Positions 41,753 to 50,299 of a stretch of 64,000 nt of DNA are shown here, piece by piece. The position numbers and the translations under genes are program-made. Every line of letters begins with the position of its first letter. Position 1 is the first letter of the stretch. Below the pieces are notes generated by a model that saw only the letters and a program-made list of their open reading frames with translations, ran no database searches and was not told the origin of the DNA. Source of the stretch: Collinsella sp. (lineage in GTDB: Bacteria; Actinomycetota; Coriobacteriia; Coriobacteriales; Coriobacteriaceae); contig DXZW01000014.1 of NCBI GenBank assembly GCA_019419455.1, forward strand, positions 1 to 64,000. Direction: 5' to 3'.

Positions 41753-42094
41753 CTACAGTGCGATGGCCTGCTGAACAGGAACGATCTTATCGAGTTCCGG
41801 TTCGATCCGCCTTTTCTCGGCCTCAAGGTCAAACGCCATCTGAGCGCGCAGCCAATAACCATCCGTCAGGCCAAAATAACGGCAAAGACGGAGGTCGGTG
41901 TCGGCCGTCACGCGACGTTTTCCCAAGACAATCTGCCCGATACGCTGAGCCGGAATCCCGGTCTCTTTCGCAAGGCGATATTGAGAAATGCTCATGGGAA
42001 CAAGAAACTCCTCTTTGAGAAGCTCACCAGGAGTCACTGGCGACAGCAAATCGGCCGAGGTCTCATCACTTGTGATAATCGACGATTTCGACAT
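41753..42094 (-). CDS. higA: HigA-type antitoxin
   Basis: A 113-residue HTH protein with the HigA/VapI signature: VTPGELLKEEFL ... SISQYRLAKETGIPAQRIGQIVLGKRRVTADTDLRLCRYFG, ending in DGYWLRAQMAFDLE. It binds DNA and neutralises the toxin encoded just upstream. The ATG at 42094 lies inside the toxin gene (29-bp overlap) and has CAGGAG before it. The toxin-first order is typical of higBA. Confidence 0.9.
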   Translation of the reverse strand: MSKSSIITSDETSADLLSPVTPGELLKEEFLVPMSISQYRLAKETGIPAQRIGQIVLGKRRVTADTDLRLCRYFGLTDGYWLRAQMAFDLEAEKRRIEPELDKIVPVQQAIAL

Positions 42095-42347
42095 TCCAAG
42101 CCATCTCCTGTCTCCACTCAAAACAGACCCGATAGCGCTCGTTAACACGGATGCTATATTGCCCGGCACGATCGCCCTTCAAAGCTTCCAGGCGGTTGCC
42201 CGGTGGAACGCGAAGATCATCAAGCGAAGCACAAACCTGCAGTTGGCGAATCTTCCTCAACGCAACACGCTCAAAGGGCACGAACTTCCTGACCCGCACA
42301 CCCATGGCAAAGCGTTCGGTATCCTCATCTTTATACGATGCAATCAT
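42066..42347 (-). CDS. higB: HigB-type toxin
   Basis: A 93-residue RelE/HigB-fold protein: RKFVPFERVALRKIRQLQVCASLDDLRVPPGNRLEALKGDRAGQYSIRVNERYRVCFEW, which contains the conserved PPGNRLEAL-DR-GQYSIRVN-RYRVCF pattern of ribosome-dependent mRNA interferases. It overlaps the antitoxin gene and is transcribed first. The frame could start at a later ATG (residue 15) closer to the usual length. Confidence 0.9.
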   Translation of the reverse strand: MIASYKDEDTERFAMGVRVRKFVPFERVALRKIRQLQVCASLDDLRVPPGNRLEALKGDRAGQYSIRVNERYRVCFEWRQEMAWNVEIVDYHK

Positions 42348-42449
42348 AGTATCGCCTTACGTTAGTAACGTCAAACGTTTCTATAGACTTACATCTCTAT
42401 TATATCGTACGTTTGTTCGTATTTTCTAGAACAAATAGTCCTTCACGCC

Positions 42450-43637
42450 TTAGTCAAGCAAAAGCAATCGTTTGTAGACATCGAGGCCTTTGAGTAGGAT
42501 TTCCTCGTCGAAGAGCACACTATCGGTATGCAGAGCGCTTGTGGCATAGGCGGGGCAGCCATCCGAATCACTCGGGTTGTCTTGGTCCTCTGGCATACCC
42601 GTGCCCAGCAGGAAAAATACGCCCGGCAGATGGCGTTGATAGAACGCGAAATCCTCGGCAATCAGCAAAGGCTCATCTACGAGCTGCAGCTCGGGCAAGG
42701 CAGGCGCGACATTGGCAAATAGCTCGGGGTCGTTGTCGACCGGCGGATACCCTTCAGCAAAGTCGAGATCGTACGTGCAGCCCGTTGCAGTGCATGCCTC
42801 ATCAAGCACGCGGTGCACACCCTCGCGTGCACGGTCGAACATGTCGCCCGTAAACACGCGCAGGCTGCCGGCAACATGGGCCTCCCCCGCCACCGCGTTG
42901 CAGACGGTACCGGCCTGCAGTAGGCCAAACTTACCGATACAGGGCTCATCGGCACCCAGCTCATCCATCAGTTCGCGCTCGGCAACCAAAAACTTCGCTG
43001 CCGCCAAGGCCGCATCGTGCGACTCCTCGACCGGCACACCATAGGTCTTAGCAATATGAATACTCGTACCGTGAATATGGATGTGCGTCTCGCTCGAACG
43101 CGCCAGCAGCGGACCGGAACAACTCGCCAACGTGCCGGCAGGCAGATCGGGCCACACATGGAAGCCAAAAATTCGGTCGACCCCGTAGCGCTCGAACACG
43201 CCGCTCTCGCATACCGTCTTGGCGCCACCGGTCGTTTCCTCGGCCGGCTGGAACACAAAGAGCACATTGCGCTTGATGGCGCCCGGCTGCTCGCGAATCG
43301 TACGGTCGACATATGTCGCGGCGGCAAGTGCCATAGCCATGTGTCCGTCATGTCCGCAAGCGTGCATCTTGCCGGGATGGGTCGAGGCGAACACTGTCCC
43401 CGTTGCCTCGGCAATGGGCAGCGCATCCATGTCGGCCCGGATCGCCGTGGCATGCGTGGCACCAACGCCAGCGTCGAAGAAAGCGCAGACGCAGCTGGGG
43501 CACGGATGGGTCACTTCGCAGGTGAGTGGTGCCAACACGCCCTCGATATAGGCTATGGTTTGAGGAAGATCGAAATCGAGCTCCGGAATGCGATGCAGGT
43601 CGCGGCGATAGCGACGGAGTTCTTGGAGCTCGGTCAT
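42450..43637 (-). CDS. M20-family amidohydrolase, possible N-acetyl-diaminopimelate deacetylase
   Basis: A 395-residue M20D metallo-amidohydrolase. Metal-binding motifs are AIRADMDALPI, MHACGHDGHMAM near residue 95, EETTGGAK near 130 and FGFHVWPD near 155. The C-terminal His-Thr segment (ALHTD) is present. Members include N-acetyl-L,L-diaminopimelate deacetylase, hippurate hydrolase and aminoacylases. The gene is divergent from the lysine operon, which encodes the acetyl-branch enzyme DapH and lacks a deacetylase, so the diaminopimelate role is plausible. AAGGGATCC precedes the ATG at 43637. Confidence 0.75.
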   Translation of the reverse strand: MTELQELRRYRRDLHRIPELDFDLPQTIAYIEGVLAPLTCEVTHPCPSCVCAFFDAGVGATHATAIRADMDALPIAEATGTVFASTHPGKMHACGHDGHMAMALAAATYVDRTIREQPGAIKRNVLFVFQPAEETTGGAKTVCESGVFERYGVDRIFGFHVWPDLPAGTLASCSGPLLARSSETHIHIHGTSIHIAKTYGVPVEESHDAALAAAKFLVAERELMDELGADEPCIGKFGLLQAGTVCNAVAGEAHVAGSLRVFTGDMFDRAREGVHRVLDEACTATGCTYDLDFAEGYPPVDNDPELFANVAPALPELQLVDEPLLIAEDFAFYQRHLPGVFFLLGTGMPEDQDNPSDSDGCPAYATSALHTDSVLFDEEILLKGLDVYKRLLLLD

Positions 43638-43783
43638 AAAGGATCCCTTCGTGAGGCATATCTGTTGCAACTTATTGTGATACAGGATTGTGGCACACAT
43701 GTTTCTAGCATATCCCTGCATTTTTTAAACGTTATATACGAATACTCTTGTTTGGTAAAGTGCAACGTGGTAGGGTCGTTACC

Positions 43784-43925
43784 ACTTGATAGAGGCGCGG
43801 GCACGAAGAACCGCGGGCGAGCCGGCAGGCTTTGACCCCGTGGGAAGGCGAAACCCGCCGAACTGGGCTTTTCGGGCACGAACAACCTGGTGGGCCTGTG
43901 GGAAACACCCACAGGACTGTCTGCA
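43784..43925 (+). promoter_or_regulatory. Lysine riboswitch (L box)
   Basis: The conserved L-box elements appear in order: GATAGAGGCGCGG (43788), ACGAAGAA, CGAGCCGGCAGGC, TTTGACCCCG, GGGAAGGCGAAACC-CGCCGAAC, and the terminal stem GCCTGTGGG/CCCACAGG-ACTGTCTGC. It is the 5' leader of the lysA-dapA fusion. Lysine binding should lower expression. Confidence 0.9.
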
Positions 43926-43937
43926 GCAATGCGGGAG

Positions 43938-44002
43938 CGCTATCCGGACATTGGGTCCACGCTATGCGGATTCGATGCGCAGGTAGCGCCGTCTGGATAG
44001 CG
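43938..44002 (+). promoter_or_regulatory. Expression-platform stem before lysA-dapA
   Basis: CGCTATCCGGAC (43938-43949) pairs with GTCTGGATAGCG (43991-44002), 12 bp with one wobble. The 3' arm abuts GAGG, the only ribosome-site candidate before the ATG at 44016, and no T-run follows, so control of translation rather than termination is suggested. Confidence 0.55.
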
Positions 44003-44015
44003 AGGTTTACGGGAC

Positions 44016-46325
44016 ATGTCATTGACTCCCAACGAGGCATATGTGGCAAAGAAGCCGTTTGTGGACAAGGAAACGCTCGAGCATATCGTTGAGCAGTTCC
44101 CCACGCCGTTTCATCTATACGACGAGGCGGGCATCCGCCGCAACATGCAAGAAGTGCGCGACGCCTTTGCATGGAACCCGGGCTTTAAGGAATACTTTGC
44201 CGTCAAGGCCAACCCCAACCCGGCGCTCATCTCCATTCTCAACGAATACGGCTGCGGCTGCGATTGCTCGAGCTATACCGAGCTCATGATCGCCCGATCG
44301 CTGGGTATCACGGGACACGACATCATGTTCTCGTCCAACGACACGCCCGCGGCGGACTTTGAGCTCGCCGACAAGCTGGGCGCTATCGTCAACTTCGACG
44401 ACGTCAGCCACATTGAATTCTTTGAGCGCGTTGCGGGGCCCATTCCCAAGACAGTCAGCTGCCGCTTTAATCCGGGCGGACTGTTTCAGCTCTCCAACGG
44501 CATCATGGACAACCCGGGCGACTCCAAATATGGCATGACCACCGAGCAGCTCTTCGAGGCCTTCCGCATACTCAAGGCCAAGGGCGCCGAGCGCTTTGGC
44601 ATCCACGCATTCCTTGCCAGCAACACCGTCACCAACGACTACTACCCCAAGCTCGCGCGCATCCTCTTTGAGCTTGCCGTGCGCCTGGAACGCGAGACCG
44701 GCGCACACGTTGCCTTCATCAACCTATCCGGCGGCGTTGGCATCCCCTACCTGCCCGAGCAACAGGCCAACGACATCCATGCCATCGGCGAGGGAGTGCA
44801 CGCGGCATACGACGAGATCCTGGTTCCCGCCGGCATGGGCGATGTGGCCATCTGCACCGAGATGGGCCGCTTTATGATGGGCCCCTACGGCTGTCTGGTC
44901 ACCAAGGCCATCCACGAGAAGCAAATCTACAAGGACTATATCGGTGTCGATGCAAGCGCCGTCGATTTGATTCGCCCTGCCATGTATGGCGCCTACCACC
45001 ACATTACGGTAATGGGTCAGCCGGGTGGCGCCGACAAGACCGCGGCGCCTGTCACAAACACGTACGACATTACGGGCAATCTGTGCGAGAACAACGACAA
45101 GTTCGCCATCGACCGCGAGCTACCGCAGATCGACATGGGTGATGTGCTCGTGATCCACGATACCGGTGCGCATGGTTACTCCATGGGCTACAACTACAAC
45201 GGACGGCTGCGCTCCGCCGAGGTGCTACTGCGCCCCGATGGCTCGGCCGACCTCATCCGCCGCGCCGAGCGCCCGGGCGACTATTTTGCCACGCTCGACG
45301 TGCTACCGTGCGGACGAGAGCTGCTGGCCAAATCGCGCGCCGAAAGCGCTCGACGTCGCGCTCAGGACGAGCGCTTGGCCGTCGCCGCCCAATGGAATAA
45401 ACGCATCCAGATCGCGGAAGCGAAGGAGAAGAACATGGATATCCGCAATCTCGAGGGCTCAATCGTCGCCCTGGTTACGCCGTTTAAAAAGGACGGCAGT
45501 GTCGACTTTGACGCGCTTGGGCGCCTTATCGATTTCCACCTGCAAAACGGCACCGACGCTATCCTCACCCTGGGCACCACCGGCGAGAGCGCCACGATGA
45601 CCGATGACGAGGACAACTCCGTCGTCGCCGCCGTGGTCAAGCATGTTGCAGGACGCGTCCCCGTCATCGCCGGCTCGGGCTCCAACTCCACGCAAACCAT
45701 GCTCACCAAGTCGCTCACCTACCAGGGCTTGGGAGCCGACGGCCTGCTGCTCATCACCCCCTACTACAACAAGTCCAACGAAGAGGGCATCTATCAGCAC
45801 TTTAAGACCGTTGCCGATGCCGTAGATATCCCCTGCATCCTGTACAACATCCCCGGCCGCTGCGGCTGCGGCATCAGCGTGCGCAACGTGGAGCGCCTGG
45901 CCGCGCACCCCAACATCATGGGCATCAAGGAAGCCTCAGGCAACGTCGCTTACGCAGCCAAGATCGCCCACCTGCTGTCCGATGACTTCCGCATGTACTC
46001 GGGCGAGGACGCACTTACCGTACCGCTCATGAGCCTGGGCGCCTCGGGCACCATCAGCGTGTGGGCAGACGTTCAGCCGCAGCTCGTGCATGACATGTGC
46101 CGCGCCTATTTGGACGGTGACGTGGCGCGTGCCCGCGATATCCAAATTGCCGGCCAGCCGCTCATCAATGCCCTCTTTAGTGAGGTCAACCCCATCCCCG
46201 TCAAAGAGGCGCTCGCTCAGATGGGTATGATCGAGGCAAACTACCGCATGCCGCTGTGCCCCATGGCAAACGACACGCGTACTGCACTTACCGATGCTCT
46301 GAAGGGAGCTGGTCTGCTTGATTAA
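44016..46325 (+). CDS. lysA-dapA: Fused diaminopimelate decarboxylase and dihydrodipicolinate synthase
   Basis: One 769-residue frame joins two lysine enzymes. Residues 1-460 are a fold-III PLP decarboxylase related to LysA: cofactor Lys in YFAVKANPNP near residue 68, GGVGIPYLPEQ, CTEMGRFMMGPYG and HDTGAHGYSMGYNYN. Residues 474-769 are DapA: TLGTTGESATM, YNIPGRCGCG and the Schiff-base Lys in IMGIKEASG. At the junction AAGGAG precedes an in-frame ATG (45435), so DapA may also be made alone. The lysine riboswitch controls the unit, with dapB overlapping the end. Confidence 0.92.
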   Translation: MSLTPNEAYVAKKPFVDKETLEHIVEQFPTPFHLYDEAGIRRNMQEVRDAFAWNPGFKEYFAVKANPNPALISILNEYGCGCDCSSYTELMIARSLGITGHDIMFSSNDTPAADFELADKLGAIVNFDDVSHIEFFERVAGPIPKTVSCRFNPGGLFQLSNGIMDNPGDSKYGMTTEQLFEAFRILKAKGAERFGIHAFLASNTVTNDYYPKLARILFELAVRLERETGAHVAFINLSGGVGIPYLPEQQANDIHAIGEGVHAAYDEILVPAGMGDVAICTEMGRFMMGPYGCLVTKAIHEKQIYKDYIGVDASAVDLIRPAMYGAYHHITVMGQPGGADKTAAPVTNTYDITGNLCENNDKFAIDRELPQIDMGDVLVIHDTGAHGYSMGYNYNGRLRSAEVLLRPDGSADLIRRAERPGDYFATLDVLPCGRELLAKSRAESARRRAQDERLAVAAQWNKRIQIAEAKEKNMDIRNLEGSIVALVTPFKKDGSVDFDALGRLIDFHLQNGTDAILTLGTTGESATMTDDEDNSVVAAVVKHVAGRVPVIAGSGSNSTQTMLTKSLTYQGLGADGLLLITPYYNKSNEEGIYQHFKTVADAVDIPCILYNIPGRCGCGISVRNVERLAAHPNIMGIKEASGNVAYAAKIAHLLSDDFRMYSGEDALTVPLMSLGASGTISVWADVQPQLVHDMCRAYLDGDVARARDIQIAGQPLINALFSEVNPIPVKEALAQMGMIEANYRMPLCPMANDTRTALTDALKGAGLLD
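45423..45437 (+). promoter_or_regulatory. Internal ribosome binding site at the lysA-dapA junction
   Basis: AAGGAG followed six bases later by ATG, in frame, exactly where a stand-alone DapA would begin (MDIRNLEGSIVALVTPF). This is a good native site inside a continuous frame. Confidence 0.7.
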
Positions 46326-47058
46326 GACCGTCATTATGGGAACGGGCCGCATGGGCTCGCTCATCCGCACTACCGCCGAGGGCATTGTCGACGCCGCCGG
46401 TCAGCCCGTTTTCGACATCGTCGCCCAGATCGGTTTTGATCTGTCCGAGCTCGAGAGCGCCCCGGCAGCCGACGTTATCATCGACTTCTCGAACGTCGTG
46501 ACCTTCGATGCCGTCGTCGCCTATGTCGAGCGCACGGGCGCCGCGTTGGTCTCGGGCACCACGGGCTACACACCCGATCAGATGGACCGCCTGCGCGAGC
46601 TGGGTCAGAACGCCCGCGTCATGCACTCCGGTAATTACTCCATCGGCATCGCAGCCCTGCGTCATCTGGTAGCACAGGCTACACGCGAGCTGCCCGGCTT
46701 TGACTGCGAGATCGTCGAGACGCACCACAACCAAAAGGTTGATGCCCCCAGCGGCACTGCCAAGCTACTGCTCGATGCCGTCGTCGAAGCTGAACCCGAG
46801 GTAGGCTACCACCCTGTCTATGGCCGCGAGGGCATGTGCGGAGCGCGCGACCCCAAGGAGATCGGCATGCACTCACTGCGCGGTGGCACTGTCGCCGGCG
46901 TGCACGAAGTGAGTTTCTTTGGCCAGGACGAGGAAATCACACTCACGCACCGCGCCACGAGCCGTCAGATCTTCGTCAACGGCGCCTTGGCAGCCGCGCA
47001 GAAACTCGTCACCCGCGAGCACGGCTTCTATACGTTCGACCAGGTCATGTTTGCCTAA
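46318..47058 (+). CDS. dapB: Dihydrodipicolinate reductase
   Basis: A 246-residue reductase of the DAP pathway. The nucleotide-binding MGTGRMGSLIR, the SGTTGYTPDQ segment and the catalytic ETHHNQKVDAPSGTA motif are present. The start is a TTG at 46318 that overlaps the end of the lysA-dapA frame by eight bases, with GAAGGGAGC just upstream. An ATG start further in would cut the Rossmann glycine motif. Confidence 0.92.
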   Translation: MIKTVIMGTGRMGSLIRTTAEGIVDAAGQPVFDIVAQIGFDLSELESAPAADVIIDFSNVVTFDAVVAYVERTGAALVSGTTGYTPDQMDRLRELGQNARVMHSGNYSIGIAALRHLVAQATRELPGFDCEIVETHHNQKVDAPSGTAKLLLDAVVEAEPEVGYHPVYGREGMCGARDPKEIGMHSLRGGTVAGVHEVSFFGQDEEITLTHRATSRQIFVNGALAAAQKLVTREHGFYTFDQVMFA

Positions 47059-47097
47059 CCAGGTATCAACCGGATCCACCCAAAGGAGAGACAGCAA

Positions 47098-47817
47098 ATG
47101 AGCAATGCAGCCGAGATGGATGCACAGGAGATTATCAACTACATCGCCACCGCGCCCAAAAAGACGCCCGTCAAGCTGTACGTGCGCGAGAAGCCGGGCA
47201 TGAAGGTTGCCTGGGGCGACGCACATGTCTACGGCGGTCGTCGTGGCAAGACCGTCTTTGGCGACTGGGATGAGCTTAAGGCCATCCTGGACGCCAACGC
47301 CGATTCCATCGACTACTACGATGTGGAGAACGACTGCCGCAACTCCGCCGTGCCCATGCTCGACCTTAAGGGCATCAACGCCCGCATCGAGCCGGGCGCG
47401 ATCATCCGCGACCGCGTCGAGATCGGCGACCGTGCCGTCATCATGATGGGTGCCATCATCAACATCGGCTCCGTTATCGGCGAGGGTTCCATGATCGATA
47501 TGGGCGCCGTGCTGGGCGGCCGCGCCACCGTGGGCAAGAACTGCCATATCGGCGCCGGCACCGTGCTGGCAGGCGTTGTGGAGCCCGCTAGCGCCACGCC
47601 CGTCATCATCGAGGACGATGTCATGATCGGCGCAAACGCCGTGGTCCTGGAAGGCGTACGCGTGGGCAAGGGCGCTGTTGTCGCCGCCGGCGCCGTGTGC
47701 GTCGAGGACGTCCCCGCCGGCGCCGTCGTGGCCGGTGTCCCCGCCCGCGTCATCAAGATGCGCGACGCCCAGACCGACAGCAAGACCGGTCTCGAGGAAG
47801 GACTACGTCAACTTTAA
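47098..47817 (+). CDS. dapH: Tetrahydrodipicolinate N-acetyltransferase
   Basis: A 239-residue DapH, close to the Bacillus YkuQ type. A mixed N-terminal domain (EIINYIATAPKKTPVKLYV, FGDWDEL, NDCRNSAVPMLDL) leads into a left-handed beta-helix of hexapeptide repeats (IEPGAIIRD, IGDRAVIMMGAI, IGSVIGEGSMIDM, GGRATVGKNCHIGAG). It acetylates tetrahydrodipicolinate, placing this organism on the acetylase branch of lysine synthesis. AAAGGAGAG precedes the ATG. Last gene of the lysine unit. Confidence 0.94.
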   Translation: MSNAAEMDAQEIINYIATAPKKTPVKLYVREKPGMKVAWGDAHVYGGRRGKTVFGDWDELKAILDANADSIDYYDVENDCRNSAVPMLDLKGINARIEPGAIIRDRVEIGDRAVIMMGAIINIGSVIGEGSMIDMGAVLGGRATVGKNCHIGAGTVLAGVVEPASATPVIIEDDVMIGANAVVLEGVRVGKGAVVAAGAVCVEDVPAGAVVAGVPARVIKMRDAQTDSKTGLEEGLRQL

Positions 47818-47835
47818 TAGTTACGCGGTTATGAC

Positions 47836-47871
47836 GAAAAGGCCGAAGTCCCAAAGGGCTTCGGCCTTTTC
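47836..47871 (+). terminator. Terminator of the lysine operon
   Basis: GAAAAGGCCGAAG pairs perfectly with CTTCGGCCTTTTC (13 bp, 10-base loop), 19 bases past the dapH stop. Confidence 0.85.
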
Positions 47872-47895
47872 GTTACGGTCAATCCGCTCGATCCC

Positions 47896-48909
47896 TTATC
47901 GATTCTCAATTGACCCGATATTCTTGAGCTCGATGGAGATAAGGCCGTTGGGCTCGTTGACGAACTCGATGTACTCGGAATTCGAACCCATCTCGGCCGG
48001 GAAGCTGATTTCGATACCCGTGTCGGTACGGATTTTGTGGTTACGCACGGCCGCTCGCTCGACCTGCTTGCGCTCCACGGGCACGCGCTCGGGCACCTTC
48101 TCCTCGGTCAGCGCCGCGCGTACGCTCTCCTTGATGACCGGCTCGTCCTCAAAGACCTCGTCCACGATATCCCAGGGCGGCAGCTCCTCGTCGTCTTCGA
48201 CCTTCTCGGCGACGGCGGCCTTGACCTTGGCGAGCGCGACGGCCGTGTTGGCACCGTGCTCCTCGGCGACCTCCTCGACCACGCGCGTCACGGTGTCGAT
48301 GACTTCCTTGCCCGACACGCCCGTGTCGCACTGCAACAGGCCATCGGGGATGAGCATGCGATCCTCGCCGGCAATCTTGCGCTTCTTGTCTACGTAGCCG
48401 ATCTCCATGGTGCTCGCGCGCACGATGGCATAGCTCGGCACCTTCTGCGAGGGGTTCGGCAGGATGGCGTAGTGGCGCGCGATATCGTTGCGCACCTCCC
48501 CCTCCTCGCGGCCTACCTCGTGCATAAAGGCCTGCTTGGAGCCCAGGAGCATGACGGCAAACCAGCGGGCATCCTCATCGTCGTCAAAGTCGGCCACGAG
48601 CACGTCGGTGGACTCAGCCTTCTCGGCCTTGGTGAGCTCGGAAGAGATGAACTCCGCGATCTGCTGCGACAGATCCACGAACTCGCGCTCGCCAAAGAAA
48701 TAACCCTTGAGCTCGCCGCCAAACGCAGAGTTCTCGGCAAACGTGGCGCGTTTATTGTCGGCCGAGGTACGTGCGCGGCGCAGATGCGTGGTCACGAAGT
48801 TGCGCACGGTACGGCTCTCGATATCGAGCTCGCGCTGGCTCATAACGTTGACGGCAGAGTCAAAGTCCAGGATATGCAGAATCGCGTGATTGATTTTCAT
48901 ATACGGCAT
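47896..48909 (-). CDS. Nucleoid-associated protein, NdpA/YejK family
   Basis: A 337-residue protein resembling the 37-kDa nucleoid-associated family (YejK). It has INHAILHILDF at the N-terminus, KGYFFGEREFVDLSQQIAEF in the middle, LVADFDDDEDARWFAVMLLGSK, and FVNEPNGLISIELKNIG at the C-terminus. The internal VEEVAEEHGANTAVALAKVKAAVAEK segment is helical. It may bind the nucleoid or phage-related DNA. The start may be at 48909 or the ATG at 48900. No operon partner is seen. Confidence 0.75.
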   Translation of the reverse strand: MPYMKINHAILHILDFDSAVNVMSQRELDIESRTVRNFVTTHLRRARTSADNKRATFAENSAFGGELKGYFFGEREFVDLSQQIAEFISSELTKAEKAESTDVLVADFDDDEDARWFAVMLLGSKQAFMHEVGREEGEVRNDIARHYAILPNPSQKVPSYAIVRASTMEIGYVDKKRKIAGEDRMLIPDGLLQCDTGVSGKEVIDTVTRVVEEVAEEHGANTAVALAKVKAAVAEKVEDDEELPPWDIVDEVFEDEPVIKESVRAALTEEKVPERVPVERKQVERAAVRNHKIRTDTGIEISFPAEMGSNSEYIEFVNEPNGLISIELKNIGSIENR

Positions 48910-48975
48910 TCCGTTCTAGATCGATTTCGGCACGAACCAGTATAGCGGTCGGGCCCGCCCCAGGCGCATCGAAGC

Positions 48976-49008
48976 TTGATGCATCGGGGGCAGGTTGCTT
49001 TGCACCAA
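48976..49008. repeat. Short intergenic repeat, copy 1
   Basis: Contains TGCATCGGGGGCAGGTTGC and TTTGCACCAATGG, closely matching the repeat at 50207-50234 in the same orientation. Together they flank the DUF2974 gene. Confidence 0.5.
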
Positions 49009-49011
49009 TGG

Positions 49012-50172
49012 CTAGCGCAGGAGCTCGGACTGCCAAGCCTCGAGCTGTTCTGCCAGACTCTTACCGGCAGCGGACATGTCGATCTGGGGTCGTTTGGGCA
49101 GCAGTGCGCATTTAAGGATTGCCACTATGGTCTGCGAGACAAAGCGGCGCGTATCTCCGTCAAAGCCCTGCGCAGCCTGGAGCATCACAGGCAGGCTCTC
49201 GCGCAGATTCCCAGCGATATCCGCAAACCGCTCAGCACCCGTAGCCTCAAACACGGAGAACAACGCATCTACAAAACGCTCGCGCTCGCTAGGCCCCACT
49301 GCAAGCAGCATCTCGCGAATGGAGCCATCAACGTATCGAGCACCGGCGGACAGGCGTTCACAGTACACGAAGTCGCGGCCATCAACCACCCAGCTAAAGG
49401 GATTGTGCTGCAGCAGGCTGAACTCGGTGCTCTCAACGATGGCATAGTCCTCCTGTGTCTCGAACATCATGCCAAAGATCGACGACCGTGGCAGAGTCTT
49501 GTCGATTCGACCGGAAAGATCGGCAAAGGCGTTACCGTTCAGAAACTCCTCGACGAAGCCCGGACCATCATGGGAATACGCCCGTTCGATTCGTGCACGG
49601 GCGACATCGGAGCACATCGCCGCACCGTACACCGCAAGGTTTCCACCCTTGGAATGACCTCCGCACAAAAGCGGCCCGTCGATCGCATCCGCCGCCTCGT
49701 CCACATAACGCGCCGCGGATTCCTGGGCCGGCACAGGATACCGGAACGCCATGTTAAAGTCCTCTTTCCAGCCCACAATCGTGCTGTCGGTCCCTCGGAA
49801 GGAAAGATAGCTAAACCCCGCCGGAAACCGGAACGCCATGGCTGCAAACTGCTCTGTCGCCACCACATCGCTCACGGCACGATAGCCGCAAACGTGCACG
49901 CCACGGTAGCGAGGGCTTGCTGCCACGGCCTCCAACAAGGCCCTGCTCCCCTCTGGATCCCACAAGTCGTCAATCATGTCCCGGTAGCACTCGGCACGCA
50001 GCAGCTCGCGTACGTCTAGGCCCTGCCAGTTCGTCAGCTCTGCCATATCACCCGGCAAACGCAAATACGACAACCAGGCAAAGACCAGGCTATCCACCGC
50101 GCAGAACGGCCGCTCCTCAAACGGATCAAACGCCGTCTGGGCATAGGTCAAAAAATTAGGCGAATCCGACAT
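49012..50172 (-). CDS. DUF2974 (Mbeg1-like) alpha/beta-hydrolase protein
   Basis: A 386-residue protein with a lipase-like core: the nucleophile elbow LCGGHSKGGNLAVYGA near residue 180, a YLSFRGTDSTIVGWKEDF loop near 130, and a SHDGPGF motif near 208. The N-terminal VDSLVFAWLSYLRL segment is typical of the family. The substrate is unknown. The start at 50172 follows GGGAGGG. Short direct repeats flank the gene on both sides. Confidence 0.8.
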   Translation of the reverse strand: MSDSPNFLTYAQTAFDPFEERPFCAVDSLVFAWLSYLRLPGDMAELTNWQGLDVRELLRAECYRDMIDDLWDPEGSRALLEAVAASPRYRGVHVCGYRAVSDVVATEQFAAMAFRFPAGFSYLSFRGTDSTIVGWKEDFNMAFRYPVPAQESAARYVDEAADAIDGPLLCGGHSKGGNLAVYGAAMCSDVARARIERAYSHDGPGFVEEFLNGNAFADLSGRIDKTLPRSSIFGMMFETQEDYAIVESTEFSLLQHNPFSWVVDGRDFVYCERLSAGARYVDGSIREMLLAVGPSERERFVDALFSVFEATGAERFADIAGNLRESLPVMLQAAQGFDGDTRRFVSQTIVAILKCALLPKRPQIDMSAAGKSLAEQLEAWQSELLR

Positions 50173-50206
50173 GGCCCTCCCATCAACCATGGTGTATAGG
50201 GATGGT

Positions 50207-50234
50207 GCATTGGGGTCAGGTTACTTTGCACCAA
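50207..50234. repeat. Short intergenic repeat, copy 2
   Basis: Contains GCATTGGGGTCAGGTTACTTTGCACCAA without interruption of pattern with copy 1 at 48976 (written here as one word of the repeat: GGGGTCAGGTTAC then TTTGCACCAA). It lies between the DUF2974 start and the ldh terminator. Confidence 0.5.
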
Positions 50235-50235
50235 A

Positions 50236-50268
50236 AAGGCGCCCGGGCCGTGTGGACCCGGACGCCTT
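50236..50268 (-). terminator. Terminator of ldh
   Basis: AAGGCGCCCGGGCC pairs with GGACCCGGACGCCTT (two wobbles) around TGT. On the minus strand it is followed by TTTTTGGTG, 30 bases past the ldh stop. Confidence 0.75.
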
Positions 50269-50299
50269 CATTGTAGCTTTTCGCTCTAGCGAGCTTGAT

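Noticed and set aside
47820..47832. Third copy of the GTTACGCGGTT palindrome after dapH
   Set aside because: Only one arm (GTTACGCGGTTA) is present; no complementary arm follows, so it is not counted as the element.
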